From: Galeruca laticollis
Taxonomy: Eukaryota; Arthropoda; Insecta; Coleoptera; Chrysomelidae
Assembly: GCA_963921935.1 (NCBI GenBank)
Contig: OY998178.1
Span: 48,538,951-48,602,950, forward strand
DNA: 64,000 nucleotides
Direction of reading: 5' to 3'
In this document: in pieces, positions 1 through 11,883 of the stretch
Numbering within the stretch: position 1 is the first letter of the stretch
Layout of the letters: each line of letters starts with the position of its first letter
The notes under the pieces: generated by a model
The model's database searches: none
What the model was told of the DNA's origin: nothing
What the model saw: the letters and a program-made list of their open reading frames with translations, nothing else
Position numbers and translations under genes: made by a program

Positions 1-1495
1 ATTCGCCATGTACAATTGATTCAAGTAGAAGATTTAACTCTCAATTTTGCTTGGATGCTGAATGTTTGTACTCAAAATCATGAAACTCAACTTGCTTCAT
101 TTCTTCAAATTTTCGCAGTTCTCACTAATTCAACATTATTTTATTCACATCAGAAGAAAGAGACCCAAAATATTTGTATATTATACTACTCTTTGTATTA
201 TTCATTATCCTTTTATGGATAATTATTATCGGTTTAAAATGAGAAAACAATAATTTTTTAAATATAACTATAATAAACCGTATAAAATTCGAGTACAATA
301 ATATCTACCGCAGCAGGGATAAGCAGATGCTTCGGTACCATTTCATCGATTTCCACACGAGTGGTCAAGCTCGTTGAAAACACTAATCAAAAAAACCCCA
401 ATAAATTCTCACAGCACCAGTGATAATATTGTTGCTACCCAATAAAAACACAATGGGCTGTCGATACTTCACAAAAGCATTAGAAGTCTATAAATCTATA
501 TAAGTAGATATTGAGTCAGATTGCACTTTGCCATTGTAGTGCTTTGCATGCAAACATTGTACAATTTTAATGCACAAACACAAAACAAGCCACTAGAATG
601 CATTGTAGGATACGTCAATATATCATTTGCCCTTACCACTGAACTAGATCTAACGGACGAATCAGGACCGCATCTACCTAAAAATATACCTACCTTTAAC
701 TTGGACTCAAAATTTCTAAACACCTTATCTCTTTTTCCGATTCAGGAAAATTGTTATACAAATCAAATGATTTTGAATAAAATATGTTTACATACATTGA
801 AGAACATTATTAGATTGGTTAGTTACTAATTGCTGCGAAGTAATTTTTGAATTTTATTTTTTTACCAGTAATATTCGCTGGTAGCTATTCTGTTTTTCTG
901 GCGGATAGAAGACTAAGTCTGAAAAAAATACAGATTGTAGTATTTGATAATCTAGAAATGATTTTGGTGAATCTCATATTCAATGGACAAGCTTCTTGCT
1001 ACAGCTTTTCTGATGTTGGTTAAAATGAAACTAACTTACTACTTTGATTTATTATCGTTTCCTTGGCTTGCTCAAATAATTCCAAATTCCACCAAGATAA
1101 AATAATTTCTTCTTCATTAGCTTTTTATTACTTAAAATATTCTTTACATCATAAACTGCCTCTACATGAGAACCAAAGTTTACTTCGCGTGCTAATAAAC
1201 TACGAGTGGTTACCATTCGTCGGGAATGAAAGTAACGCCCTTAAATTATCAAAAACCAAAGCAATAGAGGTTTTTATTATAAACAATCTCCAAAACGTTT
1301 CGAGTTTTATCAGTACAACAATATTATCAAACTTTGTTCTGATAAAAAGAATACAGTCTATCATAAACCTCTTAAAAATTGAGTATATCAACGTTTTGGA
1401 ACAATTAAACAAATTTCAAGGTTTTTTTGTTTATACATCTGCACACTGTACTAGAGTCTTTTCAGTTATACAATTTCAGTTAGATGTTGTTTCTT
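1..1495. other. AT-rich stretch, no supported gene
   Basis: I see no recognisable domain on either strand. The longest open frame, about 1063-1527 on the plus strand, begins at a non-ATG codon, has an ordinary AT-rich composition, resembles no family I know, and runs into the Penelope-type repeat that begins near 1496. I therefore do not call it a gene. Confidence 0.5.
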
Positions 1496-1618
1496 CTAGT
1501 GTTTTAAATGAAACTCACGGTTTCTAGTTAATACCACAATATAATAAAAATCATTTAAAATTTTAAAAAATTGACAATTGTTTCGATAAATCAATCTCAT
1601 CGTCAGAATGACAGAAGT
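1496..1618 (-). repeat. Penelope-like terminal repeat fragment
   Basis: About 120 bp that matches the terminal repeat of the Penelope-like element at 45.4-48.7 kb and the fold-back at 25.9-26.4 kb. The shared landmarks are AAATGAAACTCA, the A-rich spacer, TTGACAATTG and CATCGTCAGAATGACAGAAG. The match stops abruptly just after CAGAAGTT near 1618, so this is a truncated solo copy. It contains one hammerhead-type motif, annotated separately. Confidence 0.75.
1561..1616 (-). ncRNA. Hammerhead ribozyme motif (degraded copy)
   Basis: On the minus strand the order is CTGACGA, stem II, GAAA, a short CAATTG palindrome as stem III, then the GTC cleavage triplet, which is the order of a type I hammerhead. 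The conserved core is intact. Stem II has a mismatch (GAGA opposite TATC instead of GATA), and the outer part of stem I is weakened (TTCT opposite AAAA), so this copy is probably less active than those in the 45-48 kb element. Penelope-like elements are known to carry hammerheads in their terminal repeats. Confidence 0.6.
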
Positions 1619-2906
1619 TGGTGATTTGTTCAACAGCTTGAGTCTCATTAGAATTACCATTGGACAACTCCATATTTTTCGGTTGTCCTAGGAGTATTTG
1701 ATTCTAAATTAAGTGTTTTTTCAATTCTGTTCTTGATTTTGTTTCTGATTTTTGGAAATCGAATCAAGAAATTCTTGTACGGTTGTTAATCTCAATTCTG
1801 CATTTTCCAATTTATCTTCATGCTCAGCCCAGTATCTTCAGCTTCTTTGGTATTCAATATAGTTTTCTGGGGCTTTCATCAGTTTGACGTGTCTTACGGT
1901 AATGCTTTTCACCGCACGTCATCATCTATAGATTTTTTGAGGGAATTCTATCTATCTATATAAGCAGCCTTAACATAGGCCTCTCCATGATTCCTTCTTT
2001 AAGAGATTTTTCTTCCAAATGACATCGCTTCGACTGCATTTACCATGTAGTTGAAGATCATTCCAAATTTGTGGTAATGTGAATAACACCGATGTCTTGA
2101 GGTATTTGGAAATTATCTCGACAAAATGTTACGCTTCGGTACTAATTGACTTAATATATTTAATTTGAACAAAAACCTTCATTATTAACTTCCAATTTGA
2201 AAACAACAAAATAGATGAAGTCAAAATTTCATTTCTAAATTAGAATACATTTTTGATAGTATATTATAAGCCAATCCTGTATGTCCTCCATAAAATAGCC
2301 CTATAGGCACGGAAATCTTAACCTGATAATGTCTGGGACAGCTTTACATTGAAAATGAACAATAGAATCAGCAACACATGATAAATTTCATTAAGAAAGT
2401 CCTCTGAAGCGAAAAAAGTCACATAAACATAGGTAGAGGTTTGAAAGGGATGTTCTCGAGTAACATTGGTATGTCTATTTCACGAAACTGTTTTATTCAT
2501 GACGAAATATTTCATATTCACTGACACTTATTTGCCTGACAAAAAATTCGATGACTATACATGTACTTTCGTAATGGGGTTTCATTAGTTACTTTTGGTA
2601 TTGTCCCATACTTTGTTTTCCCGCGGTGATTTTAATGGATAAATTCTTTATGTAGATTTCAATTACTTCAGTATTTTGTTGATTATGTTACAACATATTA
2701 TATTAAACCCTAACAAGCTGTAAATATTATTTAATTTCCAAAATATTTCACGTACATTTTTATCATAAAAGTCCTAATACAAGATTTAAGCGCTATCAGT
2801 TGAACATTCTTGTTTTTATTCAATTATTTTTTTGCTGTAAGTACTGGATATCAGAATACAGAATATATTCTAGTACAGTGGTTTTAGACGTCACAAGTGT
2901 GTATCA
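1619..2906. other. No supported gene; faint minus-strand coding-like remnant
   Basis: The minus strand between roughly 1640 and 2130 can be read as protein-like text with scattered stops, including a stretch around KAPENYIEYQR followed by AEHEDKLENAELRLTTVQEF. This suggests an old coding remnant, possibly with a coiled coil, but I do not recognise the family. The rest, about 2130-2906, is AT-rich with nothing I can name. Confidence 0.3.
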
Positions 2907-3365
2907 TGCCTAGAGAACGAAGAAATGCGAATTATTGACAGCTAACTGAGTTCGAGATAGGTCGAATTTTTGGTCTTCGGTAAGCTGGGCCTACGTTTCG
3001 AGAAAATGCTAGTAGAATAACCACGAGTGTGGATACTGTTGTGCGATGTTATCAGGCATGGCACCAAGAATGCTGAACACGAAGAGCAGGTACATGACAA
3101 GTAAGCGGGACAACAGCGAGCCAAGATTGTCACCTGAAGTTATAGCTCTAAGAGATCGTTTCTCATTTACAAGGGCAATAGCAACTCAATGGTATGTAGA
3201 TCATAGAAGGGTTCTTGGTATGTGAAGTGTTTATAGACGGGTAAGAAGGTTTGGACACCTCAGTTGATTCTACCTTTAATTCTGTAACATCGAAGAAATC
3301 AACTTCAGTGGTACAAAGAACGACTAGTGTGGTCTCAGGAAGCATGACAGGATTGGAGGACGACC
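2907..3365 (+). pseudogene. Tc1-like transposase, N-terminal and central fragment
   Basis: Starting at an ATG at 2907 (MPRERRNANY, then a stop), the plus strand reads as the paired helix-turn-helix DNA-binding region of a Tc1-type transposase: LTEFEIGRIFGL, then a piece like DTVVRCYQAW, then SPEVIALRDRFSFTRAIA and ATQWYVDHRRVLG. The segment HRRNQLQWYKERLVWSQE leads into where the first catalytic aspartate should be (near 3340-3365), but the match ends there. Several stops and at least two frame changes make it non-functional. The catalytic domain is absent because an R1-type LINE begins immediately after, so the LINE probably inserted into or replaced this region. Confidence 0.75.
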
Positions 3366-5900
3366 TAATGACGAATGATGACTGGGGTACTGGGGACTTC
3401 CATGCTAAGAATACTGCATGGGAGAGGGGAAGAAAACGGACAGGAGAGAGGACATGGCTGGGAGAAAGAGTGAGTTGGTGGAGTATACTGGAGGACGAGG
3501 AAAGCTTGAGTTTACATAAGTATGTGGAGACGAATATAAGGAAAGAGAGATTGTAATTATTGGAAGAGAGGGGAGGCAGAGTGTATGAGGAAGAAAGTAA
3601 AAGAAGAGATAGAGAGGGGACTTGGACATTAGGTGGATGAATTGTACGGAGTGATACAGGGCTGTTAAAAAGATGGAAATAAGGATAATATGCGAGAGAG
3701 GAGGGCGAATTACTGGTGGAGTGAAGAAATAGAGGAGTTGTTGAGGAAGTGTAAGAATGAACGAAGGCGGATGCTGAGGAGAAGAGAATGGATAAGGAGA
3801 AAAGGAGTTATAAGGAGAAGAAGAGCGAGCTGGAACGTAGGGTGAAGAGAGAGAAAAGTGGGAAGAGCTACTGGGGAAATTGGAAACCAACCCATAGGGT
3901 AAGACGTATGAAATAGCAGTGAAAAGGGAGGGTAGAAATAGGAAAAAGGTGCTAGTGGAATATTCGGAGGAAAATCTGAGGAACTTTTACACAGGGGTAG
4001 AAAGGGGAGTCGGGGGAAGGATTAAGGAAGCCGAGGAAACTAGGGGTAAGGGAAAAGGAGGGGAATTAAGTCAAAAAGGCCTGAGAGGAGATGTGGTGAA
4101 GAGGCCCTTGGATGACAATAGGGAGTACATCTGGGAACTATTCAACTGGATGCTGAAGGAGAAAGAGTTCCCGTAAGAAAGGTGGCCAGGGTAATACTGG
4201 TGAGGAAAGTTGGTGAAGGAGGGAAGCGGTTGAGTGACTACAGGCCCATCAGCCTGCTGAGTGGAATGTATGAATCTTTGGAGGGGATTATAAAGGATAG
4301 GATTGAGGAGGAAGTTGGTAGGAATAGGGTTTTATGGAAAACCAGCACGAGTTTATGAAGGGGAAAACATGCATCTCAGCGCTGGATAGGGTGATGTATT
4401 TGGTGAAAAGGGCTAGGGAGGGCAGCAGGAGGAAAAATAAATTTGCCCTACTCGTATTCTTTGACGTCGGGAACGCGCTCAATAGTGTCAGTAAAAGGGC
4501 GGCGTTGAACGCGCTGCTAGGGCTAGGGATAGGGGAGCGGTTGATCAGCCTACTAGAGGACTACCTGACGGGGTGGGTGATAGTAGAGAGGTCTGAGATG
4601 GAGGTTGGATTGCCCCAGCGCTCGGTTCTGGGACCGACGTTCTAGATGTATGTGCCACAGGGCGCGGTTCTGGGGTGTGTTTGATGAAGTTTGTGGGATA
4701 GTATGCGAAGGGGTATATGATATTACGGTGTAATTGGGCGACGTGTGCCTGTTTTGTACGGCAAAGGCAGATGCGAAGAAACAAAGGCGGAGAGGATGTG
4801 TAGCGATATTGTGGAGAAGATTAGCGGTGCGGACTTGAAATGGCGGAAGAAAAGACGGCATGGCTGCTAGTAAAGGGACGGAGCCAGACGAGGGAAGTGG
4901 GGGTGATGACGAAGGGTAGGAGAATTCGTATGGAGGAATCTGTTGAATCCCTAGGGGTTTGGCTGGATAGTCAACTGTCCTTCAGGACTCATATGGTAAA
5001 GGCGGCAAAGAAAGCGAGAGTAAGTTGAGCATAGCTGGGGAGATTAATGAGCATTGTGAAATGGCCGGGAGAATGGAAGAAGAGGGTAAGTGGTAGGATG
5101 ATAGAGCAAACTATGCTCTAGGGTGCGGAAATGTGGAGTGAAAAAGCGGGGGTGAATGCGAGTGCTAGGCCTCTCTTGCGGGCGCAGATAGGGATATTCT
5201 TGAATTTGATGTAGGGGTACAAGACAGTGGGTGGACTGGCAGCAGCGGTGCTGTCAACGTCCTACCCATAGGACATGATGTCTAAAGCCAGGAATAATCG
5301 GTTAGAGGTGCGACCAGAGAGAAAGTACAGGAATGGATGAAGCAGAAACTGGAGAGAAATTAAGAGGAGAATGAGGGCGCGCTAAAAGAAGCGATTGGGA
5401 GTGGGAGAGATTGGATGGGCCGGAAGTTCGGGGACGTGAACTACTACTTTATATAGGTGCTTACGACATGGGTAGAGATTGGGGTACCTTTACAAGATTG
5501 GGAAGAGAGAGTCTGGAGTGTGCGTTTGGTGTGAAGTGGAGGATGATATCGGGCATGTATTTAGATGTTGGAAGAATGAGGAGGTTTTGGAAAAAATTGA
5601 GAAAAATATAGGGGAGGAAGAATATTGGGAAAACATGGTGGAAATAATGGTGAGGGGGGATGAGGAACGGATCGAGGTAAGTAGTGTAGTCGAGAATATG
5701 ATTAGGAGTTGGGAAGGCCTTGATATTGCATGGGAGGTAGGAGTGATAGAAGGCAGAAGTTGATGGAGTGAGAGGAGAGTGTGTGAGGGACCGCCGCCTG
5801 TCTCAAAGAATGCTATGGTAATGATTCCGGGGTGGGGGTAACGGCGAGTGAAGGTGGGTTTGATTGGAAGGCATGCTCTTGGAGATGATTCCAACGCTGT
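3366..5900 (+). pseudogene. R1-clade LINE, 5'-truncated, ORF2 remnants
   Basis: A non-LTR retrotransposon with unusually purine-rich sense sequence. The pieces occur in the correct order. The end of the apurinic-type endonuclease is at about 3470-3530 (EDEESLSLHKYVE, compare the SLSDHRY signature). The reverse transcriptase follows at about 4200-4645, with YRPISLLSG-like text near 4240, QHEFMKGKT, FFDVGNALNSV in the position of the first catalytic aspartate motif, and GLPQRSVLGP. The thumb is at 4840-5028 (ESLGVWLDSQLSF). A C-terminal zinc knuckle CVWCEVEDDIGHVFRC is at about 5510-5560. The YxDD motif is not recoverable by eye. Many stops and frameshifts are present. The upstream ORF1 and most of the endonuclease are missing, as expected for 5' truncation. 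Confidence 0.75.
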
Positions 5901-6898
5901 TTGGGTCCTGAAAAGGACATGAGTTTCCCATCTCAGCCCGAAAAAATAGAGTGGGGTATCAGGAATGGAATCTAATAATTTCTATTGTTGAGCTACTTCA
6001 TCTTTCAATTATATAGAAGCACGGAGAAGTCCTAAAATATGATTATCTAATGCCAATAGTAATTTTTCCCATTAAGGAGCATGATAATAAAATAAATTGA
6101 AAGATAAATTTGAACAAATTGAAGAAAAATTTGAAATTAGTTTTTTGATAATCAAAATCAAAACACACTAAGATATCTAATTGGATATTCCACTAAAAAT
6201 GTACACAAACAGATAGGAGCTATAAATTTCTGATCGTTGACTTATGCAGTAATAAAAACTAAAATATTTTGAAAAGCACACTAACGACATTTTCTACATA
6301 ACCTCGATATAATTCATGATTATTATTTATCGAATTAGAATATGAAGGAGATACATACATTATAACTATTTGAAATTCAAATGAAACAATATCGAATACA
6401 TATCATCAATTTTATTAATGATATTTACAAGAAATGTCCATCAGCCGTAACCTACATCAGTTATGAACATCTTATAATGACACTTCATTTTATTGCTATT
6501 ATTGTGTTCGTCAAAACGCCATTCTTGTTAAGTGATACTACTCATTTATTCAATTTCATTATTCAGCACAGGGTTTCCTAAGAACTAGATGATATATGAA
6601 GAGATTGTTAATTTTAGATAAATGAGTGTTTGTATAACAGTAATTTACGTAACAAATTCAGAAAGTAATACTTCACGGGAGGAATAGACGAGTCTTGGAA
6701 TCCTGCGAATCCCTCACTTTTGGATCCAGTTACGTGCAATATTTTTTCTGTAACCGTTTTGTCTGTTGAAAAGGATATCGATGGATAATAATAACAGAAG
6801 AACTTTATATATACACAATTACATATAACAATCACTATTATGAATATATTTCTTATGAATATCAATTACAGAATTATTAAGGATATTAACAGAAGTGG
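5901..6898. other. No supported gene
   Basis: AT-rich sequence after the R1 LINE 3' end. Short open frames near 6381-6581 and 6614-6865 have no recognisable motif and look like chance. Confidence 0.4.
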
Positions 6899-6904
6899 TA
6901 ATGT

Positions 6905-7140
6905 TGAAATTAGAATTAGACACATCAGTAATTTTCTACGTATCCCTCTACTACATTGGTTGGTTTCCATCCACCCTCTTCTTCAAGTTGGTTCATACGA
7001 CCACCACTTTCAGCTAGTAAAGTGGCTGAGCTCCTGCTTAAACAGTGCGAGGTGTATTCTTTGGGATTCGGTAATTTAAAAAATTCAGCAATTGTGCAAA
7101 AGTGTGAAAACCAATAAGTTGTATTAAACATTTTCCGTTT
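6905..7140 (-). pseudogene. Crypton-like tyrosine recombinase, C-terminal fragment
   Basis: The minus strand encodes the catalytic end of a eukaryotic tyrosine recombinase. In order I read FLNYRIPK/KLPNPKEYTSH, then HCLSRSSATLLAESGG, then GGWKP and VVEGYVENY. In this family the pattern H-x-x-R, followed by a Trp/His position (GGWK) and the nucleophilic Tyr (GYVE), marks the active site. Only about 70 residues remain. The upstream core-binding domain is not present next to it, but a fragment of that kind lies at 19607-19837. Upstream of the PNPKEY text the frame is shifted, so this is a dead copy. Confidence 0.65.
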
Positions 7141-7180
7141 TCATAATGAACAAATAATATGTGATGGGTGGTTGGCTTGA

Positions 7181-7396
7181 TACCGGGTGTCCCACTTAAC
7201 TTTTCGGGGTTTTGATCGCTTATTGCTCAAATAGTTTTAGGAATTGAAACATGCGGTTTTCGCCAGTTCTATCGAAATGAAAGTTTTTTTTCTCAATAAT
7301 GGTATATCTTATCGTAATGCCGGTTTGACCGGAAATTAAAACGGCGATTTTTAGGGATAGGGCAACTTTGTTATTTTAAATAGAACACCCTGTATA
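7181..7396. repeat. Terminal region of a mariner-type element
   Basis: The segment begins CCGGGTGTCCCACTTAA and ends with ACACCCTGTATA, which reads inward as a related sequence (ACAGGGTGTTC). GGGTGTYCC-type ends are common on insect mariner-family elements and their MITEs. It sits about 370 bp upstream of the mariner-like transposase start and is most simply its 5' terminal region. The opposite end of the element was not found, probably because the Jockey LINE at 8391 interrupts it. Confidence 0.55.
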
Positions 7397-7772
7397 TTTT
7401 TAGTCTAACTCAAAGCTCAATCTTTAAGCTTTTTAAACATATAAGTTTGTGCTGCTTTTTCTGGAAATTATGGCCTAAAATTTAAGTTTAACTTGAAGCA
7501 TTTTCTGAGGCAATTTATTATAAATGTCGATAAAATTAAAAATTTTGAACGTAAAGACATTTAACAAAAAAGAATATTATTACAAATTTCAAAATTGTGT
7601 CCTTGGATGTTTATACACATTTGCCATCTTTTAATTAAGTTTCGATAACTAGTGGGGCATTTGAAAATAGATTGATATATTTTTTAAATAGGCTTTGCTT
7701 AGTGACTGCAAATAATTATTTCACGCGAACTGTCAGTTTACCACAATTAGTTTTCTTATTTCTGTTTGAAAA

Positions 7773-8390
7773 ATGTTCACTTTATCTGAAAAAGGGAAGT
7801 GTGTAATGATGTTTGCAGAAACGAAGTCAATTGTGGTGACACAAAGGAGATTTCGAAGAATGTTTAATAAACAACCACCCAGTGATAATGCAATAAGAAG
7901 TTGGTACCGTCAGTTATGGGACACAGGCGCACTTGCTCATCAAAAAAGAGAGCGTAACCAAGACAATTTATCAAAGTTATTCAAGTTCAAGAAGCTGTAG
8001 AAGTTAATTCCTCAACATCAGTTAGAAAAATGGTTAGCACCACGGGCGTTTCTAGGAGCACACTTCATAGGATTTTAAAAAAACAATTGAAATAAAGGCT
8101 CACAAATTTCACTTGGTGCAAGAATTAGAAGAAATTGACCATGCCGTGCGCGTTAATTTTTGCCGCCAAGGTTTAAGATTATTTACAAGAATTAATCACA
8201 GAAATCTACTTATTATGTCTGACGAGGCTACTTTCCACCTAAATAGTCAAGTAAATAGACACAACTGTCGCATTTGGGGTTCAGAGAACCCTCACAAGAA
8301 CTACTGAATATGTAAGAGATTCACCCAAAATAACTGTATAATGTGCCATGAGTTCTACAAAAATATATAGCCAGTTTTTCTTTAGTACAC
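7773..8390 (+). pseudogene. Mariner-family transposase (DUF4817-type N-terminus)
   Basis: The N-terminal helix-turn-helix is open from 7773: FTLSEKGKCVMMF, then the pattern PPSDNAIRSWYRQLWDTGAL, typical of the DUF4817 domain. After stops, a region near 8020-8110 carries SVRKMVSTTGVSRSTLHRIL-like text. The catalytic domain resumes with MSDEATFHLNSQVNRHNCRIW, where the first catalytic Asp is in SDEATF, and SPKITV.CAMSSTKIYSQFFF extends to about 8390. The second and third catalytic acids are missing because the sequence switches to a Jockey LINE. At least two stops and one frameshift are visible. Confidence 0.8.
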
Positions 8391-9060
8391 CGATCGACAA
8401 CTAAATTACAAACAATATTGACCAGCTGCACGCCTGGATTAAATGATTGAGAATCAAACTGAATGAGATGAAATCGGTGCACATAAACTTCACTAACAAG
8501 AGAGGTCGATATGTGCCCAGTCGGATTGAACAATGTTCAGGTATCTTACGCCAATCTAAATACCTGGGTACTACAGTAGATGCGGGGTTACTCTGGAATT
8601 CTCATACCAAAAATAAAAGAAAAAAATTGGGACTCAAATTAAGAAAAATGTATTGGATATTGGGAAGCAATTCCACTGTGTCTACATACAATAGGTTTCT
8701 ATTATATAAGCAAGTCTTGACACCATTATGGACCCACGACATCCAACTATGGGACTGTACGATTCCAGAATAAAGTACAAAGAAACATAGTCAATGGTCA
8801 TTGGAACACCAGGAAGAGCGACCCCCATCGGGACTTGGAAATAGACACTGTTAAAAGACGATAGCAAAGTTTGCTAAGAGCCACTAAGAACGGCTCTTAA
8901 ACCATGTGAATGCTGAGGCTGTCCAGCTACTCGACAACATTAATCATACGAGGAGGCTCAGAAGAACGAAGCCTTATGAACCTGTGAAGTAAGTGTCTAG
9001 TGTCAGTGCTAAAAACAGAGTATAGTGCAGAAGTTACACGTTAGAATTAATGTATATTTG
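8391..9060 (+). pseudogene. Jockey-clade LINE, 3' end
   Basis: 5'-truncated LINE containing only the end of the reverse transcriptase and the C-terminal region. RIKLNEMKSVHINFTNKRG is followed by SKYLGTTVDAGLLWNSHTKN, LGLKLRKMYWILG, YNRFLLYKQVLTPLWTHDIQ and, after a stop near 8773, DPHRDLEIDTVK and LRRTKPYE. These are the hallmark blocks of the Jockey thumb and tail. The open part is 8447-8773. The LINE abuts the mariner transposase and appears to have inserted into it. Confidence 0.8.
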
Positions 9061-9391
9061 CAATAGAGTTTGAGGAACTTCTAATGAGAAAACAACTTAG
9101 CTTTAAAATAATAATTAATAAAATTGAATCAGAACACAATTATTTATTGAACGATAACGGTCAGATTGTAATTCTAAGGAAAATCCCACTTAAGGATCTA
9201 TTCTCCAAGAAAAAAAAACGAGATGGAATTAGTAGGTTCGTCACTTAACCCATCAGCACCCAAATTATTTTTTTTTTCATTATCATATTTTTTTCGAGTG
9301 TACTACGGAAAAATGAGTCTATTGTGCTAAGAAATGATATTTTTTTCTATATTTTTTCATCAGTGTTGAAAAAGACGCTGATACCATATGG

Positions 9392-11883
9392 CAGGGATTG
9401 CCAAGAGGTCGACCGCGGTCTACCGGTCGACCGCGAAAACGATTTAGGTAGCTCGCGAGAGTAAAAATAAGCTGAACAGAAAATATTTGAAAATAATATC
9501 ATTTATTTTAAAATGTTCCTATTCGCGCCAAGAACACGTCTATATAAGTAGGTACTCACACGCTTCGGTCTGTCGTAACTCGTAACGTGGTATATTGTTG
9601 CGTGCGTGTGTGTGGGTCAGTCGTGTGAACGCGACTCACCGCTAGTATATTGTTGTCTCTTTTCATTTCGCATTGTTTTTTCTTTTTGTGACCTCGCCCA
9701 CGGAGGATCGGCCAAATAATAACAAGTGCCAGTACTAGTTTCGACTTGAAAGCGAACGTAGGTATTTACAACTATTTTGTTGCGTCAAGATTTTTAAAAG
9801 TTAACGTAGGGGCCTTGAAACTTAGGGTTCTTTAACTATTTTATCACAATGAGTGGGCCATCTAGTTCGAGTGCTAAAAAAAGTAAGACTCACCATTATC
9901 ACAGTGAGTGGGAAGAGAAATTATTTTTCGTTATGGTCAAGGATAAATGTGTGTGCCTAATCTGTAACTCAAGTGTCGCATTACCGAAAAGAGCTAATGT
10001 TGAAAGGCATTTTAAAACTACACATTCCAAATACGCCCCCGATTTTCCATTTGGCAGTAAAAACCGAAAGATAAAAGTACGTGAATTAAAAAGCAGTTTA
10101 AACGCACAACAATCCTTTTTTACAAAACTAGATTCGAAATCAAAAGCTGCAACACTGGCGTCATTTGCTGTTACAGAAATATTGATAAAACGAAAGAAAC
10201 CTTTCGAAGATGGAGAAATGATCAAGGAAGCCATGCAGAGAGCTGGAGAAGCACTTTTTAATAACTTTAAAAACAAAAAAGAAATTATTACAGCAATAAA
10301 TGATATTTCACTTTCACGGAACACAGTAATGCGACGCAGTCAAGCCTTAAGTGAAAATTTGGAACGATTACCTAATGAAGACTGGCAGAAATGTTGTTCC
10401 TTGTCACTACAGTTTGATGAATCCACCGATGTAACCGACATTGCTGAATTGTGCGTTTTCGTGCGCCTAGTTTTTGAAGACATGACAACAAAAGAAGAAT
10501 TATTGATAATGATTCCATTGAAGGGGCAAACCAGAGGTGGAAATATTTACAGATATTTCAAGAGTTTTGTAGAAAATACTGCATTTCCGATACACAAACT
10601 AGTTGCTATCACGACAGATGGAGCACCCGCTATGCTGGGACAAAGAATTGGTTTTATTTCATTGTGCAAAAATGATGACAACATTCCAAGTTTCACCAAC
10701 TATCACTGCATCATACACCAGCAAGTTTTGTGCTCTAAAATTCTGGAATCAGATGTTATTATGAAAATTGCTTTAAAATAGTTAATTCTATTCGAGCCAG
10801 AAGTTTGCAAAGGCGTCAATTTCGAGCTCTTCTTGAAGAGACAGAAGCCAAACACTCAGACCTTTTGCTACATACAGATGTTAGGTAGCTTAGCCGTGGT
10901 GCCTTTCTGAAGAGATTTCGCCAATTACTGCCAGAAATCAAGACATTCGTTCAACCAAAAGGAGAAAATATACCTGAGCTTGAAGATGAAAAATGGCTTA
11001 TGAAGCTGGCCTTTCTTTGTGACATAACAGAAAAACTCAATGAATTGAACCTAAATCTTCAAGGGAAAGACAAAACCGTCATTGACATGACATCTTTGAT
11101 TAAAACTTTTTTTAAAAGTCAAATTCAAATGCATCCATCTCAATTAAAACGAGGTGAACTAAAAAATTATAAAAACATGGAAGAAGAATGTACGCACAAT
11201 TCAAATCGAGACTACAAAATTTTCGCTGGACAGCTGGAGAATTTGCATCTGGAGTTCGAAAGAAGGTTTGCAGACTTTGCCGCTCTCGAAGAAGAAGAAG
11301 TTTCATGGTATTTCCTTTCAATGAAAACATTGACATTGATAGCTTGACCGTTAAAATCGGCAACTTAACCGATACTGAATCTCTTGTGGTCGAAGAAGAA
11401 ATGATAAAAATGAGAAGCGATATATTTCTGAAAGCTAGAGCATCTGGTAGTACAGAATTTTGGAAAGTGATTTACATAGAAAAGTTTCCATGTCTAAGAA
11501 AGGTGGCTTTATATTTGACTTCATTTTTTGGTTCTACCTATCATCTTTGCGAATCAACGTTTTCAACTATGAATGCAATAAAAACCAAAAATCGTTCCCG
11601 CTTAACAGACGCTCACTTAACTTTCTGTTTGCGCATCGCAGTTACTTCGTACACTCCCCAATATGATAAACTTGTGGAGAAAATGCAGTGTCAAACATCC
11701 ACTGAAAAGCGTAAAACGCAATGAAAAATTCGAATCAAGTATGTAATATTCAATGAATAAATACATACATACTTATTACAAAAATATTTCATTTCTCTCT
11801 TCTAAGTTCTACCTTGCAGTCGACCGCAGGAAGTATTTTCGAGCACAAGTAGACCTCACAGGTCAAAAGTTTGGCCACCCCTG
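9392..11883 (+). mobile_element. hAT element, complete with TIRs and 8-bp TSD
   Basis: The ends are CAGGGATTGCCAA at 9392 and TTGGCCACCCCTG at 11871-11883, an imperfect inverted repeat matching at 11 of 13 positions. The flanking 8-bp duplications are CCATATGG (9384-9391) and CAATATGG (11884-11891), one mismatch apart. Terminal repeats starting CAGGG plus 8-bp duplications are the hAT signature. The region 9393-9840 is a GC-richer leader that should hold the promoter and 5' UTR. The element lies inside the sub-terminal palindrome of the piggyBac element, so it is younger than that element. Confidence 0.9.
9849..11724 (+). pseudogene. hAT transposase, BED-finger type
   Basis: The ATG at 9849 opens a 310-residue frame. 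A BED-type zinc finger comes early (CLIC ... RHFKTTH). The RNase H-like core follows, with LSLQFDESTDVTD holding the first catalytic Asp and VAITTDGAPAMLG the second, then NYHCIIHQQVLC. Near 10775 the frame shifts. Later pieces continue as RARSLQRRQFRALL, a stop where a conserved Trp is expected in VR.LSRG (near 10887), AFLCDITEKLNELNLNLQGKD, and the C-terminal dimerisation region LCESTFSTMNAIKTKNRSRL. It resembles the ZBED5/GTF2IRD2-type hAT proteins. Only about four lesions are visible, so it is a fairly recent copy, better preserved than the related one at 38.5-40.9 kb. Confidence 0.85.

Noticed and set aside
1063..1527. 154-codon open frame on the plus strand
   Set aside because: It has a non-ATG start, AT-driven composition and no recognisable family, and its end lies inside the Penelope-type repeat.
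3405..3890. 161-codon minus-strand frame rich in Ser, Pro and Leu
   Set aside because: It is the antisense shadow of the purine-rich R1 LINE; the composition is explained by the pyrimidine-rich complement. The similar minus frames at 4553-4861 and 5490-5894 are rejected for the same reason.
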